DNA of 64,000 bases from Amphiduros pacificus (lineage: Eukaryota; Annelida; Polychaeta; Phyllodocida; Hesionidae): NCBI GenBank assembly GCA_949316495.1, contig OX439008.1, positions 15,085,532 through 15,149,531 of the forward strand, written 5' to 3'. The notes beneath the pieces were generated by a model, which was not told where the DNA came from, did not search any database, and saw only the letters and a list, made by a program, of their open reading frames with translations. Positions 1 to 11,599 of this stretch are shown here, one piece after another (position 1 is the first letter of the stretch; each line of letters starts with the position of its first letter). The position numbers and the translations under genes are program-made.

Positions 1-39
1 GTAGATATAATAAAATAATATAATAATAATAAATAGCTA

Positions 40-270
40 AGTCTGCTGATGGTGTGTTTTGTAAGAAATGTTTCTTAAATAAATAAGTCTTGAGTTTGGA
101 TTTAAAGCTACCCATTATTTTGCATATTTTCACTTGTAGGGGCAGGGCATTCCACACTTTTGGCACATAAACCTCAAAATCCCTGTCACCGTACATTTTC
201 ATATTAGTTCTCAGCACTTTGTATTCATTATATCCAATAGGCCCCCTGCCAATCTCTCCGACCAATGATT
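40..270 (-). mobile_element. LINE 3' end fragment, copy 1
   Basis: Read on the minus strand, this encodes the tail of a non-LTR retrotransposon ORF2. It has the widespread 'YGDR.FEVY.PKVWNALPL' signature followed by a basic 'FKSKLKT' stretch, which sits after the reverse transcriptase in CR1/L2/Jockey-type elements. A TAA/ATT-rich tail follows towards position 1, as in elements ending in short A/T repeats. Everything upstream of the tail is missing, so this is a 5'-truncated dead copy. The clade cannot be fixed from this piece. Confidence 0.6.
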
Positions 271-568
271 AAATATAGTGGAGTTGTACAGATCTGGTTC
301 CGGTAAAGTTGTACAGATCCGGTGTGTACTTTTCAATGGGGAAAAAAAACAACATGGAGATCGGCAATCAGTCTATTGATAAAGGGCTGTCTAAGCGACA
401 ACCCATCCAGTCACAGATTGTAGTTTGGTATTAGCTCTATAATAATACTTATTATAAATATTTTTATTATAAATATTTTTATTATAAATATTTTTATTAC
501 AAATATTGTCATAGTTATAATCATTTCCATTGTTCTGAGCCTCAGATTGTAACATAAATTCTATGTGG

Positions 569-670
569 GCATGGCTGGTAATCAAACCCACGACTTTTAG
601 ATCACCACCCACAGAGGAACTGATGCTAATAAGCTTGTGCTCTGACCAACTGTGTCATAGCCCATGGCCC
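569..670 (-). mobile_element. tRNA-derived SINE, copy 1
   Basis: The minus strand has a polymerase III box A-like 'TTGGTCAGAGCAC' and a box B-like 'GGGTTTGATTACC' about 45 bases apart, as in the tRNA head of a SINE. Related copies lie at 2059-2160, 25661-25742 and 25946-25990. It is not an intact tRNA gene because no acceptor stem pairs convincingly. Confidence 0.6.
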
Positions 671-1535
671 CTAGTTCAATGTATTTCTTAGGAAGCAGAC
701 ATAGTTACAATCATTGGGGCTGGATACAGAATCTCACGGGAGAAGGTTAAGATGTGTGTCACTGGAAATGGTGAGTTTGCACTAAAATACAATGGTTGAA
801 GATGAAATCTTGTTTGACTGTGAAAATGTCAGAGCTGACTTGTCTTAATCAATAAGAACTAATAAGAGTGAGTCAAAACAGATTTTTCTGGGTTTGGTTG
901 AAAAGGGTTTGAAAAACCTCTGTTCCACCTACAATTTATGGCCAAGTTCTGTCTGTGTTTGCAAACTACTGCTGCCGATCTCATTACCTTTTTCATGTGC
1001 TCCATGCCTACTTTGGTAGAATGTTTGTGAAAAACTGACCACTAGGGGTCTCTACATCCTGAGGCTATGATATTCAGGATGCCTGATATGCATCATTCTG
1101 TGTACACAGATTTTAAACATTTCCGTTTGCAAATAAGTATTTTAATATGAAACCAAGGCCATCTTTTAAAACTTTTCCAACATATTGATATAGATCATCT
1201 TACAAGTTTACCATTCAATTTTTTTACCTTCCATGTATGTTTTGTGAAGCAAAGTTGAACACTTGATGAATGATATGAAAGATATGAAGGTCAAGGTCAC
1301 CAATCTGCAAATATTCCATATATGGCCATATTCTCTACATGCACGTCTATCGCAAGAATGAGTGAGTATTTATGAGGCTTGAGCTGAGTGCCCCTCAGTA
1401 TCTTATCAAAACCGAAAAACAAAAATGTGAGTGTACCAGTGTATTTGTTTATTTATTTAGGGCATTATTTCAGTCATTTCATGATGAGACTTATTTGTTG
1501 TAGATATAATAAAATAATATAATAATAATAAATCG

Positions 1536-1770
1536 CTAAGTCTGCTGATGGTGTGTTTTGTAAGAAATGTTTCTTAAATAAAAAAAAGTCTTGAGTTTGG
1601 ATTTAAAGCTACCCATTATTTTGCATATTTTCACTTGTAGGGGCAGGGCATTCCACACTTTTGGCACATATACCTCAAAAGCCCTGTCACCGTACATTTT
1701 TATATTAGTTCTCAGCACTTTGTATTCATTATTCCCAATAGGCCCCCTGCCAATCTCCCCGACCAATGAT
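1536..1770 (-). mobile_element. LINE 3' end fragment, copy 2
   Basis: Duplicate of the fragment at 40-270. Here the frame is open for about 75 codons and reads 'VLRTNIKMYGDRAFEVYVPK' and then 'VWNALPLQVK' and 'FKSKLKTFF', the conserved C-terminal tail of CR1/L2/Jockey-like ORF2 proteins. It is followed on the minus strand by an ATT-rich tail at about 1500-1535. No reverse transcriptase or endonuclease sequence is present. Confidence 0.65.
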
Positions 1771-2058
1771 TAAATATAGTGGAGTTGTACAGATCTGGTT
1801 CCGGTAAAGTTGTACAGATCCGGTGTGTGCTTTTCAATGGGGAAAAAAAACAACATGGAGATCGGCAATCAGCCTATTGATCAAGGGCTGTCTAATATAT
1901 TGTAGATTGTAGTTTGGTATTAGCTCTATAAAAATACTTATTATAAATATTTCTATTATAAATATTTTTATTATAAATATTTTTATTATAAATATTATCA
2001 TAGTTATAATCATTTCCATTGTTCTGAGCCTCAGATTGTAACATAAATTCTATGTGGG

Positions 2059-2160
2059 CATGGCTGGTAATCAAACCCACGACTTTTAGATCACCACCCA
2101 CAGAGGAACTGATGCTAATAAGCTTGTGCTCTGACCAACTGTGTCATAGCCCATGGCCCC
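2059..2160 (-). mobile_element. tRNA-derived SINE, copy 2
   Basis: Carried within the second copy of the 1.5-kb duplication and nearly identical to 569-670, with the same box A and box B-like motifs on the minus strand. Confidence 0.6.
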
Positions 2161-2611
2161 TAGTTCAATGTATTTCTTAGGAAGCAGACATAGTTACAAT
2201 CATTGGGGCTGGATACAGAATCTCACGGGAGAAGGTTAAGATGTGTGTCACTGGAAATGGTGAGTTTGCACTAAAATACAATGGTTGAAGATGAAATCTT
2301 GTTTGACTGTGAAAATGTCAGAGCTGACTTGTCTTAATCAATAAGAACTAATAAGAGTGAGTCAAAACAGATTTTTCTGGGTTTGGTTGAAAAGGGTTTG
2401 AAAAACTTTGAAAAAAGTAGCAAAAAAATAAATATTAACAAACCAACTAAAAGTGTACACATATTAATGTCAGAATTAAGTAGTTTGTTTTTATTAATAT
2501 TGTAATGTGACATGGGCCTAAATGTCTTTAGGTAGTGTGACATATATTAAATTCAACAGCAGAAGTTATAATAATCACACCTTTTCAAATTACTGTTCAA
2601 AAGGCACACCC

Positions 2612-2614
<3 letters not shown>

Positions 2615-2693
<79 letters not shown>
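2615..2693. repeat. (TA)n microsatellite
   Basis: Uninterrupted alternating AT run of about 79 bases. It is self-complementary, so it can form a cruciform and is prone to length change. Confidence 0.95.
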
Positions 2694-2695
<2 letters not shown>

Positions 2696-3119
2696 GCTCT
2701 GATTTTAAAGTTGACCCTTTCCTCTCATCCTCTCAAAGTGACTCCAAACAAATCCTCTTAAATTCAACAGTTTTTTTTCATAAATGATTACAAATAGTCA
2801 GTTACTATCCATATTACATGTTAAAAACTTCAAAACCAAATTTTGTTTAATGGTACAATATTTGACTGCATTAAATTTGTCATAAGATACTGCACATTAG
2901 GAGTAAAGAAATGATATTTATGCCCTTTTAATCAGTGTAATGAGACAAACCTTTCATTTACAACATGTGCAGTCCTATTTTTTTTGTTTTGATTTGCTGA
3001 TGTAGCATCATCATAACAAAGGTAGCAACTATCTGTGTCCCCTTTGATGTTACGATGTTGCTCCTCCATTCATAATTACTCCAACGCCAAAGCCCACCAT
3101 TTCATACTCTCCTCACTCC

Positions 3120-3530
3120 TCAATGAAGAATCCATGAAGAATCCATCAGATCATACACTAGAACCTATCAGGTCATCAAAATAGAATCTATCCGATCATG
3201 AAATAGAATCTATCACATCATAAAATAAAATCTATCAGATCATGAAATAGAATCTGTCAGATCATCAAAATAGAATCTTTCAGATCATGAAATAGAATCT
3301 TTCAGATCATGAAATAGAATCTACCACATCATGAAATAGAATCTATCAGATCACCAAAATAGAATCTATCAGATCATCAAAATAGAATCTATCAGATCAT
3401 GAAATAGAATCTGTCAGATCATCAAAATAGAATCTATCAGATCATGAAATAGAATCTCTCAGATCATGAAATAGAATCTGTCAGATCATAAAATAGAACC
3501 ATCATAAATCATCACATCATAAAATATGTC
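3120..3530 (+). repeat. 22-bp minisatellite
   Basis: About 17 tandem copies of a unit close to 'atcagatcatgaaatagaat' plus 'ct'. Many units differ by a 1-base insertion ('catcaaaatag'). All units share the same order with no unique spacers, so this is not a CRISPR-like array. Confidence 0.9.
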
Positions 3531-4502
3531 TGATCCTACAATTTCCCTGATGTTCATATATAATTTCAGCCCCCAAAGAAGATCAACAAATTGTGTCTCA
3601 ACGGGCAACTAGAAAATAATAAGATACATTCTGTTAAAATTTGTATTCAAGCACCATCGTAGCCTATTACCACAGTAGCATATACTTCAGCCAATACATA
3701 TTGTAGCAAAATCTATACATCAAAAATGTGTACCAATCATATGTGATAATTAGATTCTGCTTGTGATAGACGTCCACGAGTCTTACTACCAAGAAAGTCT
3801 CAACAAATAGTCCTTGTTAATATTACAGCAATTAAATCTATTATCCTGCTAATCATTTAGACAGTTGAAATTCAAATGGATTACTAACATCTTTTTGGGT
3901 ACAAGATGTAAACACGCTTTGAAGAAACATGTCTGCATTGATTCTCACATTACAAAATAGGTTTTTGAGATGAAAATATTTAAGGTCATATGAGCTTCAT
4001 GGACCTCAACAAATCTATAAACATTCTGCATCTGATAAAAAGATGAGTGACTGAAATATGTGTACGCCATTCCTCAGGGTGTAAGCACCCAGATTATTTT
4101 CTTGACACAATATCCAATTGCAGGGGTACACAATTAAATCAATGTCAACAAAAAAACATCCACATTCTTCTGATGGAATCCTCAAAGCATACTGCACCTG
4201 ACAACCATATATCCACTTTATATCATTTTATGGTTTATTTAAAAAGTACAAATCATTTTTGTTATGTATTTTTTTACTGAGAGTTTATTTGCTATGTTGA
4301 TGCTAGAACACCCCTGTATCTTCGCTGTGCACAATATCCAATTTCTGTCGATCAAATGCAATTTGTGACCAATCGTGGAGAAAAACTGGATTGGCCTAAC
4401 ATAGCCATTGAATGGTTGAGATTTCCGAAAAATTTCCCCAAGTTCCATGTCCTGGCAAGTAATTTGCTTCTGATAGGCAGGTTACAATGGCATTATGGGA
4501 CT

Positions 4503-4526
4503 GGTCACGTGACTAGTCACGTGACC
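4503..4526. promoter_or_regulatory. Perfect 24-bp palindrome with two CACGTG E-boxes
   Basis: The 24 bases are exactly self-complementary and contain two copies of GTCACGTGAC-type sequence joined through CTAG. GTCACGTGAC is the established CLEAR element bound by the MiT/TFE (TFEB, MITF) bHLH-Zip factors. The symmetry is seen directly; a regulatory role is inference. It could also be the centre of a small palindromic transposon. Confidence 0.5.
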
Positions 4527-5094
4527 TTCTCCACCAAATCTTCTGCCATCAATGGCTGCCAAACCACAGAAACTTTCTTGTCAAATGTTATATGATAAGA
4601 TGGTTAAGTAAAAAGTTATTTGAACAGTTTTTCAGGCAATTGTATTTTATGTGAGATCTAAATTGACACATGTATCTACCATATCTAATAGGACCAAGTT
4701 TCAGTAAAATCAGTCATCAAAATACTAACCGTATTTCTTTTGCACTGCTTTAAGGAACATCAATTTGACAAACTATGCAAATTAATCTCTTGAACAGTAT
4801 TGATAAGAAGCCAAATACGAAGAGCTTTTTGTGCAAAGCCAAATATCAATTTAAAAATAAAATAAAATCAATGTTTACAGACACACAGGAGTAGATCACT
4901 CAAGAGAACAAAGGTTCTATTTCTGAACTGGCTAATTGTAAATGATTCTGGCTCATCACATCTTCTTGGCAAAATAAAGGAATGTTAAATGAAATATTCA
5001 CAGTTGGTCTGGCACCCTCTCTGTGAAGGCTGCCCACACATACTATGCAGTATTGGAGGTGCCAGTGACCAGTGTAATCAAGCATGGATTAAGC

Positions 5095-5217
5095 CAGGTG
5101 GGTATCACACCAATTGGGGATATGATCTCCTCTGGAGTGTTAGTTATACTGCATAGGCGCCGAGTCCCCACGAGACACAAGTGGAGTGGCCAACATATCA
5201 AATCAAATCAAAATAAA
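5095..5217 (+). mobile_element. SINE-like 3' fragment, copy A
   Basis: Shares a block reading 'ctgcatagg', then 'gagt.ccca.gagac', then 'aagtggag.ggccaac', and an A/T-rich tail of 'caaat/aaat' repeats with 10025-10100. A common 3' block followed by a variable A-rich tail is typical of a retroposed SINE. The head could not be defined. Confidence 0.5.
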
Positions 5218-7064
5218 TAACGCTCAGAAATCTACATCCTTGTTATACACTTCTCAGAGCTCACAGTTTCACTCCATCGTGTCTGCTTTACAAAGCTACC
5301 AGAACAAAAATCTTCATCCAGAGGTGACCAGACTTTTCCAGGATATCTGCTCACCAAGTGTTCACCAAATGTATTAATGAATGCAGGCCAAATGGTTGAC
5401 TGAGTTTAGGCCACCTTCTCACAAAAGTTATAAACACTCACAAGGTTCATTAGGGATGGTAACAGTCAAACCTAATAACTGATGTTACATTAAATCATGC
5501 ACAAAAAGTAAAAAAAAAACAGCAGATATTTACAATCTAATGATTGAATTGTCTTGTGTCCTGCCCCTTTTTGGCAGACACTGATGATCACTGTTATTGT
5601 GAAATGATAACATTAATATCCATTCATATCTATATTATCATAATCATCAGATTTACCAAATATTGACATTTTATGGAGGAAACATTAGTTACAACTAGTG
5701 CACGCTAGGGGGCACTGATTTACAAAAGTAAATGCAGTGTTAAGTTCTTAAGGTTAAAAAAGTTCTTTCTCTGAAACAGCATTTGTTTTGAAGAAGTGCT
5801 GAAGGCGACTGTGTTCAAGCTGACTAAGGAAACACAACCTTCCCTCTAGCTATATTCCAGAACCGGCAAAAGATGTTTACAATATCTTGACTGCTATATC
5901 ATCAAAAATGACGAATTACCATAAGGAGTTCTTCACATCTCCTACAAAAATTAGTGAGCAAACTACGTGAGCACAAAAAAAAAAAAAAAATGGCAGCTCT
6001 CGGCATGATGTGCAGCTCGCAGAGACAAGAGCACTTGAAAGTGGTAATTACCGATCTCAGACTCGGCGAGTCTTCCAAGGCTTTGTTGGAAATCTCATCC
6101 TCATCCTTGGAATTAAATTCAAAGAATTTGGCCTAATCAACTGCTAGCATAACACATGGTGATCCTATAGCACATTACCGAAGCAAGATTGCCTCCTTGT
6201 ACAACCCGCCCATGGCTCGGCGCGACAAAAAACCCTCCAAGAGATTTCCTTGCATAATGCGGTGGATCTGTATGTAACGGGTAGTAGAGCATGAGGTAAT
6301 GGTAATCTCAAGTGGAGACAGGGGGAGCTGTGATCGGCCCCAGGGCTCGGCTCTGCCTGTGTCACTCAGGCTTCACCGTCCTATTATCTCTGCATCTTTT
6401 TTAATTTACATACGAATCATGTTTGAGCATGGCACAAGATTGCGGAAAGCAAGCACTTTGCGACGTCATGAGGTGTCCTCGCTGTGAAATGTGGCAGTGA
6501 GACTACTTCACTCACCCAAGACGCAAATACCTCCCACTGAGTGTCATACCAGGGTCAAGAAAAACCACCATACATTAGTCATGGCTTGTCATATATTTTT
6601 GCCGCTCGTTATACTTTTAGCACCACCCAAATTACACATCAGGCCGTCATCATTGGCTTGTTAGTGGGACAGAGTGATTCTTTCTTCATACATCAAATTA
6701 GTTTTGTGAGACCATCAAACGGCAGAATTTAGCTAGCATGAGTGTGATTTTGTCTTGTGTCCCCGAGCTATGTCTATTGCCCTACAGTTAACATGTACAC
6801 TAAACACTGGGCAGGAACCTGGGCAGGAACCTGGGCATGGGCTGTGCTTTCTCCATAGCATTCTAATATCTTCTACACATATAAAAATGAACATACAAAT
6901 TTATATATATATATATATTTATATTTTTATATATGTTAAGCCTGAAGAAGTCCCTTGAAGGACTGAAACATGTTGCAATAAAAGGTTTTAACTCTTTGTC
7001 ACCACAGACTTTGTTGGATTAATCTCATCACCAATACACTGCATACAACTACCTTCTTAATTTG

Positions 7065-7067
<3 letters not shown>

Positions 7068-7102
<35 letters not shown>
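7068..7102. repeat. (TA)n microsatellite
   Basis: Pure alternating AT run of about 35 bases. Confidence 0.95.
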
Positions 7103-7105
<3 letters not shown>

Positions 7106-8084
7106 AAATGTGTTGGCTCAGCAATTTCTACATCATTCTCCACAGCCACCACTGGTTTATCAAATTATAACCTGTGTACTCTCATGTAATACACTGCAAA
7201 GGAATAGTAATGGGCAGATACCTTTTTAAATGAGCTCACACCTATGCCTCATTATAATGGAAAACTAACTCGGGAGTTTTGGCAAGACTTCCTCTATATT
7301 CACATTTCAAGGTGAGTGTCGTTAATCCATTTACGTTACATCTAAACACATGTTCAAATGTCAAGTTTCAAACATTTTTTTTAAAACTGAGCTTCAGCCA
7401 CCTCCATCATGTATGGAACCCAAGAGCTCTAAAAATGTTCATAAGGGATGGTAACAGTCAAATATTTTTTAAAGTATTTCTCCATAAAAGACTGAGTTAT
7501 ACAGCACAGTATGGGATTGGTCTCATTAATATGGATGGCATATCAAGTGAGAAAAAGGCCATAATTTGCTTTGTACTCCAAACAAGTGTTCCTGATAGTT
7601 GTGAAAACATGACCCCAAAAATATCCAATTATCTAATGTTATTCATCATGTTTTGGTATATTTTTTTGAACTTGCAAACAAATCTTGTGCCAAAATGCAT
7701 TTGCCACTAAATGCATCAAAACATTTGTGCCAATATTTCACTTGTATCTTGAAAACACTTGTGCCAAAATATGTCAATAACTCATTTGCGTCAATCCTAA
7801 ACCTTTTAGAAAATTTACTGTGTCAATTTAGACTAATTACACAGCGTACAGAGCACTTTTTGTTTTCTTTTATAAAGATTTTTTATTATTAGTGGAACTT
7901 TATAGATTACAACAAAACTTTTGAGACTTTTGACTTGATACACATGTTTGTTATCCTTGTTTCTATATTACTCTATTGATTGGATCATTATGTGAACTAT
8001 CCTTGTTTTCATATAATTCAGCTGATTAGACCATCATTACCCTCATTGTTTCCCTGTCACTCTGTTGACAGGACCTCTATATTA

Positions 8085-8400
8085 ATGTTGTTTTTCTCTA
8101 TTTCTCTGTTGATTGGACCTCCATGTTTTTTTCTCTATTTCTCTGTTGATTGGACCTCCATGTTTTTTTCTCTTTTTCTCTGTTGATTGGACCTCCATGA
8201 TTTTTCTCTATTTCTCTGTTGATTGGACCTCCATGTTTTATTTTCTCCATTCTCTGTTGACAGGACCTCCATATTTAACGTTTTTTTCTCTATTTCTCTG
8301 TTGATTGGACCTCCATGTTTTTCTCTATTTCTCTGTTGATTGGTCCTCTATGTTTAATGCTCTTGTTCTCTATTTCTCTGTTGGTTGGACCTTCATGACT
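8085..8400 (+). repeat. Minisatellite of about 34-37 bp
   Basis: About eight imperfect tandem copies built on 'ctctgttgattggacctcca' with a variable pyrimidine-rich linker. Two earlier diverged copies may lie at 7970-8085. Apparent open frames across it are products of the repeat. Confidence 0.85.
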
Positions 8401-10019
8401 TACATTCCTGCTATATCTATAAAAGGCAAACAGCCTTCCTCAAGATCTCATTGATATTAATTACAACGACTCAAAAAGTAGTAATGCATTGTGGAAAAGC
8501 TATTAGACAAAAAAAACTTTGATATGAGACATACGCATAAGTCAGTTGAGAATAGATGGAAACCTTACACTGCTCAAGGCATAATAGTTGGAATTAATAT
8601 GTAAGGACTTTTCCACATGCTGAGTCAGCCAAAGTTAAGAGAAAAAAAACCAGTTTCTTTTAGTTACAGTTTATCCTTTCCCTAGGCTCTTTCAAGAAAT
8701 CTTAAAGATAATTACTTGGTATTGTACATGCCTCCAGCCATTGATTAAGATGAAAACCGTAACAGGTTTTGACCTATTTCCGAAACCTTAGAGTCTGGAG
8801 ACCTTATGAAAAGGTCATCGGCTGCCAAAAGGTGTTTCCTAGCAACAGCTGATAGCCATTCTTTGAAATAGCCACACCACCCCAAAGGTGTGATTGCCAA
8901 GTAAATGTCAGTCATCTTTGTCAAATGCTATATCACAGAAATCATAATCACACAAGCTGAGAATATGGAGCTAATCGGGGCAAAATATGTTTTTTTATCA
9001 AAAGGAAATGGCTGTTGTATGGTAAAGAGTGATGAGGCTGTGTGCACGTTTAATGCCCACGTCTTTGCTTCCATGAATTGCGGCATTGTCCTGTGTTTGT
9101 ATGTCCATCTTCAGAGAGTTCAGATAGCAAGCCACATCAAGGTTGGCTGACATTTCGGGAGATTTGCTGTAATGTTTTGTTAATAGGGCCAAGCATTGAT
9201 AAGAGCAGTTACAAGGTGCGGTGCATAGAGTATGCAGACTATTTTGGTTGCAAGAAATCAGGGGGCATGAAGACCAACAACCAAAGCCTTCAAGTCTGTC
9301 TGGGGAAAAATCTCATATATTCTGACACCAACACTCATAAGGCACAGAATAAATAAAAATTTAAACATTTTTAACTTTTCTTTATTCATCATTTGAAATA
9401 AAGTTTTCAAAAATAGATTTTAAAAGCATTAACGAAGAACCTGTATTTTGTAGCCAACAGCCCAGAAAACTGGCACCAACATATTACTTGGTAAGTAAGA
9501 TATTCATCTGTTGACTGTTATCATCCCTTGAGTAACTTTTTATGCAATGAGGTTCCATACAGCCCTTCCTTGAGACAGGAACACAGTCTCAAAATTTAGC
9601 TTGAATTCTTGGCAATGCCGTGATAAAATTTGAAAAGATGATACTGAAAAGGTTCCGTGCTCAGGTGCAGAAGAAATACAATGTCATGTTATATATAGAT
9701 ATGTGTGACAGCTGCTTCATAACTGTCTGCAGAACAAAAGTAAAAAAACACTACCCATGATTCAAAGATGTCTCTTTGCACATTAAAAGGACAATATCCA
9801 GTAGCCATCTAAGGCATTGTTAGACATAATCGGTCAAACATCTAATCTTGTAAACCACACACGATTTAGTGAAGGTAAATGGTCCATGTTTACAAAGATT
9901 GATTTTACTGTGTGCGAAGTCCCATTCATCAATCATCTTCTGGTCGCCTATCAGTATAAAGGTTAGAATCAAACAAGCATTAATTGACCGACTTCGTACT
10001 GGGTCTCCCCTTCTAGCTC

Positions 10020-10100
10020 TGTAGCCATGCTGCATAGGCTCTGAGTGCCCATGAGACAAAAGTGGAGCGGCCAACTTCGCAAATAAAATAAAATAAAATC
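10020..10100 (+). mobile_element. SINE-like 3' fragment, copy B
   Basis: Same block as 5147-5217, ending in three 'aaataaaat'-like repeats. The family is not identified. No tRNA head was recognised directly upstream. Confidence 0.5.
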
Positions 10101-10439
10101 TTCCTTGTTAGATTATTACCTTCTGACACTAATAATAATGTAGAATAAAATTTTCAAATAAATCTAACATGGAATTGATGAAAATATTTGCAGAATACTT
10201 AATGGAATGCATGCGACAGGTGGGAAGTGGTTGGAATTTTGTAAGATAGTCAATGACATGGCCCCAAGACGGTGGTTAACTACGCGCATCCGACCTTGCG
10301 ACTGCAACCCTAACCTCCACTGTACATATATGTGTAATGAGCCGTCTGCAGGAACTACAAATGATCGACCATTGACCGTCCCTACTGGAGGTATGGTCTA
10401 TTCTTCACAATGGGAGAAGGATGAGCAAAGATTTTTTTT

Positions 10440-11570
10440 ATTATCTTGAATGTATCATTAGCATGAGGTTAACATTATCTTGAATGTATCATTAGCACGA
10501 GGTTTACATTATCTTGAATGTATCATTAGCACGAGGTTAACATTATCTTGAATGTACCATTAGCAAGAGGTTAACATTATCTTGAATGTATCATTAGCAC
10601 GAGGTTAACATTATCTTGAATGTATCATTAGCATGAGGTTAACACTATCTTGAATGTATCATTAGCAAGAGGTTAACATTATCTTGAATGTATCATTAGC
10701 ACGAGGTTAACACTATCTTGAATGTATCATTAGCAAGAGGTTAACATTATCTTGAATGTATCATTAGCACGAGGTTAACATTATCTTGAATGTATCATTA
10801 GCACAAGGTTAACATTATCTTGAATGTACCATTAGCAAGAGGTTAACATTATCTTGAATGTTTCATTAGCACGAGGTTAACATTATCTTGAATGTATCAT
10901 TAGCACGACGTTAACATTATCTTGAATGTATCATTAGCACGAGGTTAACGTTATCTTGAATGTATCATTAGCACGAGGTTAACGTTATCTTGAATGTATC
11001 ATTAGCACGAGGTTAACATTATCTTGAATGTATCATTAGCATGAGGTTAACATTATCTTCAATATTAGCAAGAGGTTAACGTTATCTTGAATGTATCATT
11101 AGCACGAGGTTAACGTTATCTTGAATGTATCATTAGCACGAGGTTAACATTATCTTGAATGTATCATTAGCACGAGGTTAACATTATCTTGAATGTATCA
11201 TTAGCACGAGGTTAACATTATCTTGAATGTATCATTAGCATGAGGTTAACATTATCTTCAATATTAGCAAGAGGTTAACGTTATCTTGAATGTATCATTA
11301 GCACGAGGTTAACGTTATCTTGAATGTATCATTAGCACGAGGTTAACGTTATCTTGAATGTATCATTAGCACGAGGTTAACATTATCTTGAATGTATCAT
11401 TAGCACGAGGTTAACATTATCTTGAATGTATCATTAGCACGAGGTTAACATTATCTTGAATGTATCATTAGCACGAGGTTAACATTATCTTGAATGTACC
11501 ATTTGAATGTATCTGATCCATTATCTTGATTGTATCATTAGAATGTATCTGATCCATTATCTTGATTGTA
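10440..11570 (+). repeat. 34-bp minisatellite, about 31 copies
   Basis: Head-to-tail units of 34 bp containing 'ttatcttgaatgtatcatta' and 'gcacgaggttaac'. Some units are internally deleted ('cttcaatattagc', seen twice). The 3' end decays into a shorter related repeat ('gaatgtatctgatccattat'). A GTTAAC palindrome recurs once per unit. No spacers, no coding. Confidence 0.95.
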
Positions 11571-11599
11571 TCATTCACATGAGAGAAGTTTGAATAGTC

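Larger units (their letters stand above)
1..2408. repeat. Tandem duplication, period about 1.5 kb
   Basis: The sequence from position 1 recurs almost unchanged from 1500 and stays collinear to about 2408, where the copies diverge just after a shared 'aagggtttgaaaaa'. Copy 1 (1 to about 909) may extend left of the window. Differences are scattered substitutions, a few-base length change in an A run, and a short replaced block near 390-415 versus 1890-1905. Each copy carries the same LINE 3' end, an AT-rich 15-bp repeat block and a tRNA-type SINE, so those insertions predate the duplication. An assembly artefact (unmerged haplotypes) is a real alternative. Confidence 0.85.
3540..8080. other. 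Gene-free stretch 3.5-8.1 kb
   Basis: No convincing coding exon was found. It contains a 24-bp palindrome at 4503, SINE-tail sequence at about 5095-5217, a moderately GC-rich non-repetitive block at about 6150-6560, and short TA runs at 6900-6935 and 7068-7102. Open frames here are short and lack recognisable domains. Confidence 0.6.

Noticed and set aside
3120-3530. Possible CRISPR-like array
   Set aside because: Regular repeats but no unique spacers. All the arrays in this window are eukaryotic minisatellites.
7279-7710. 143-codon plus-strand open frame
   Set aside because: Composition follows the AT-rich background, it lacks any family motif, and the neighbouring frame is equally open.
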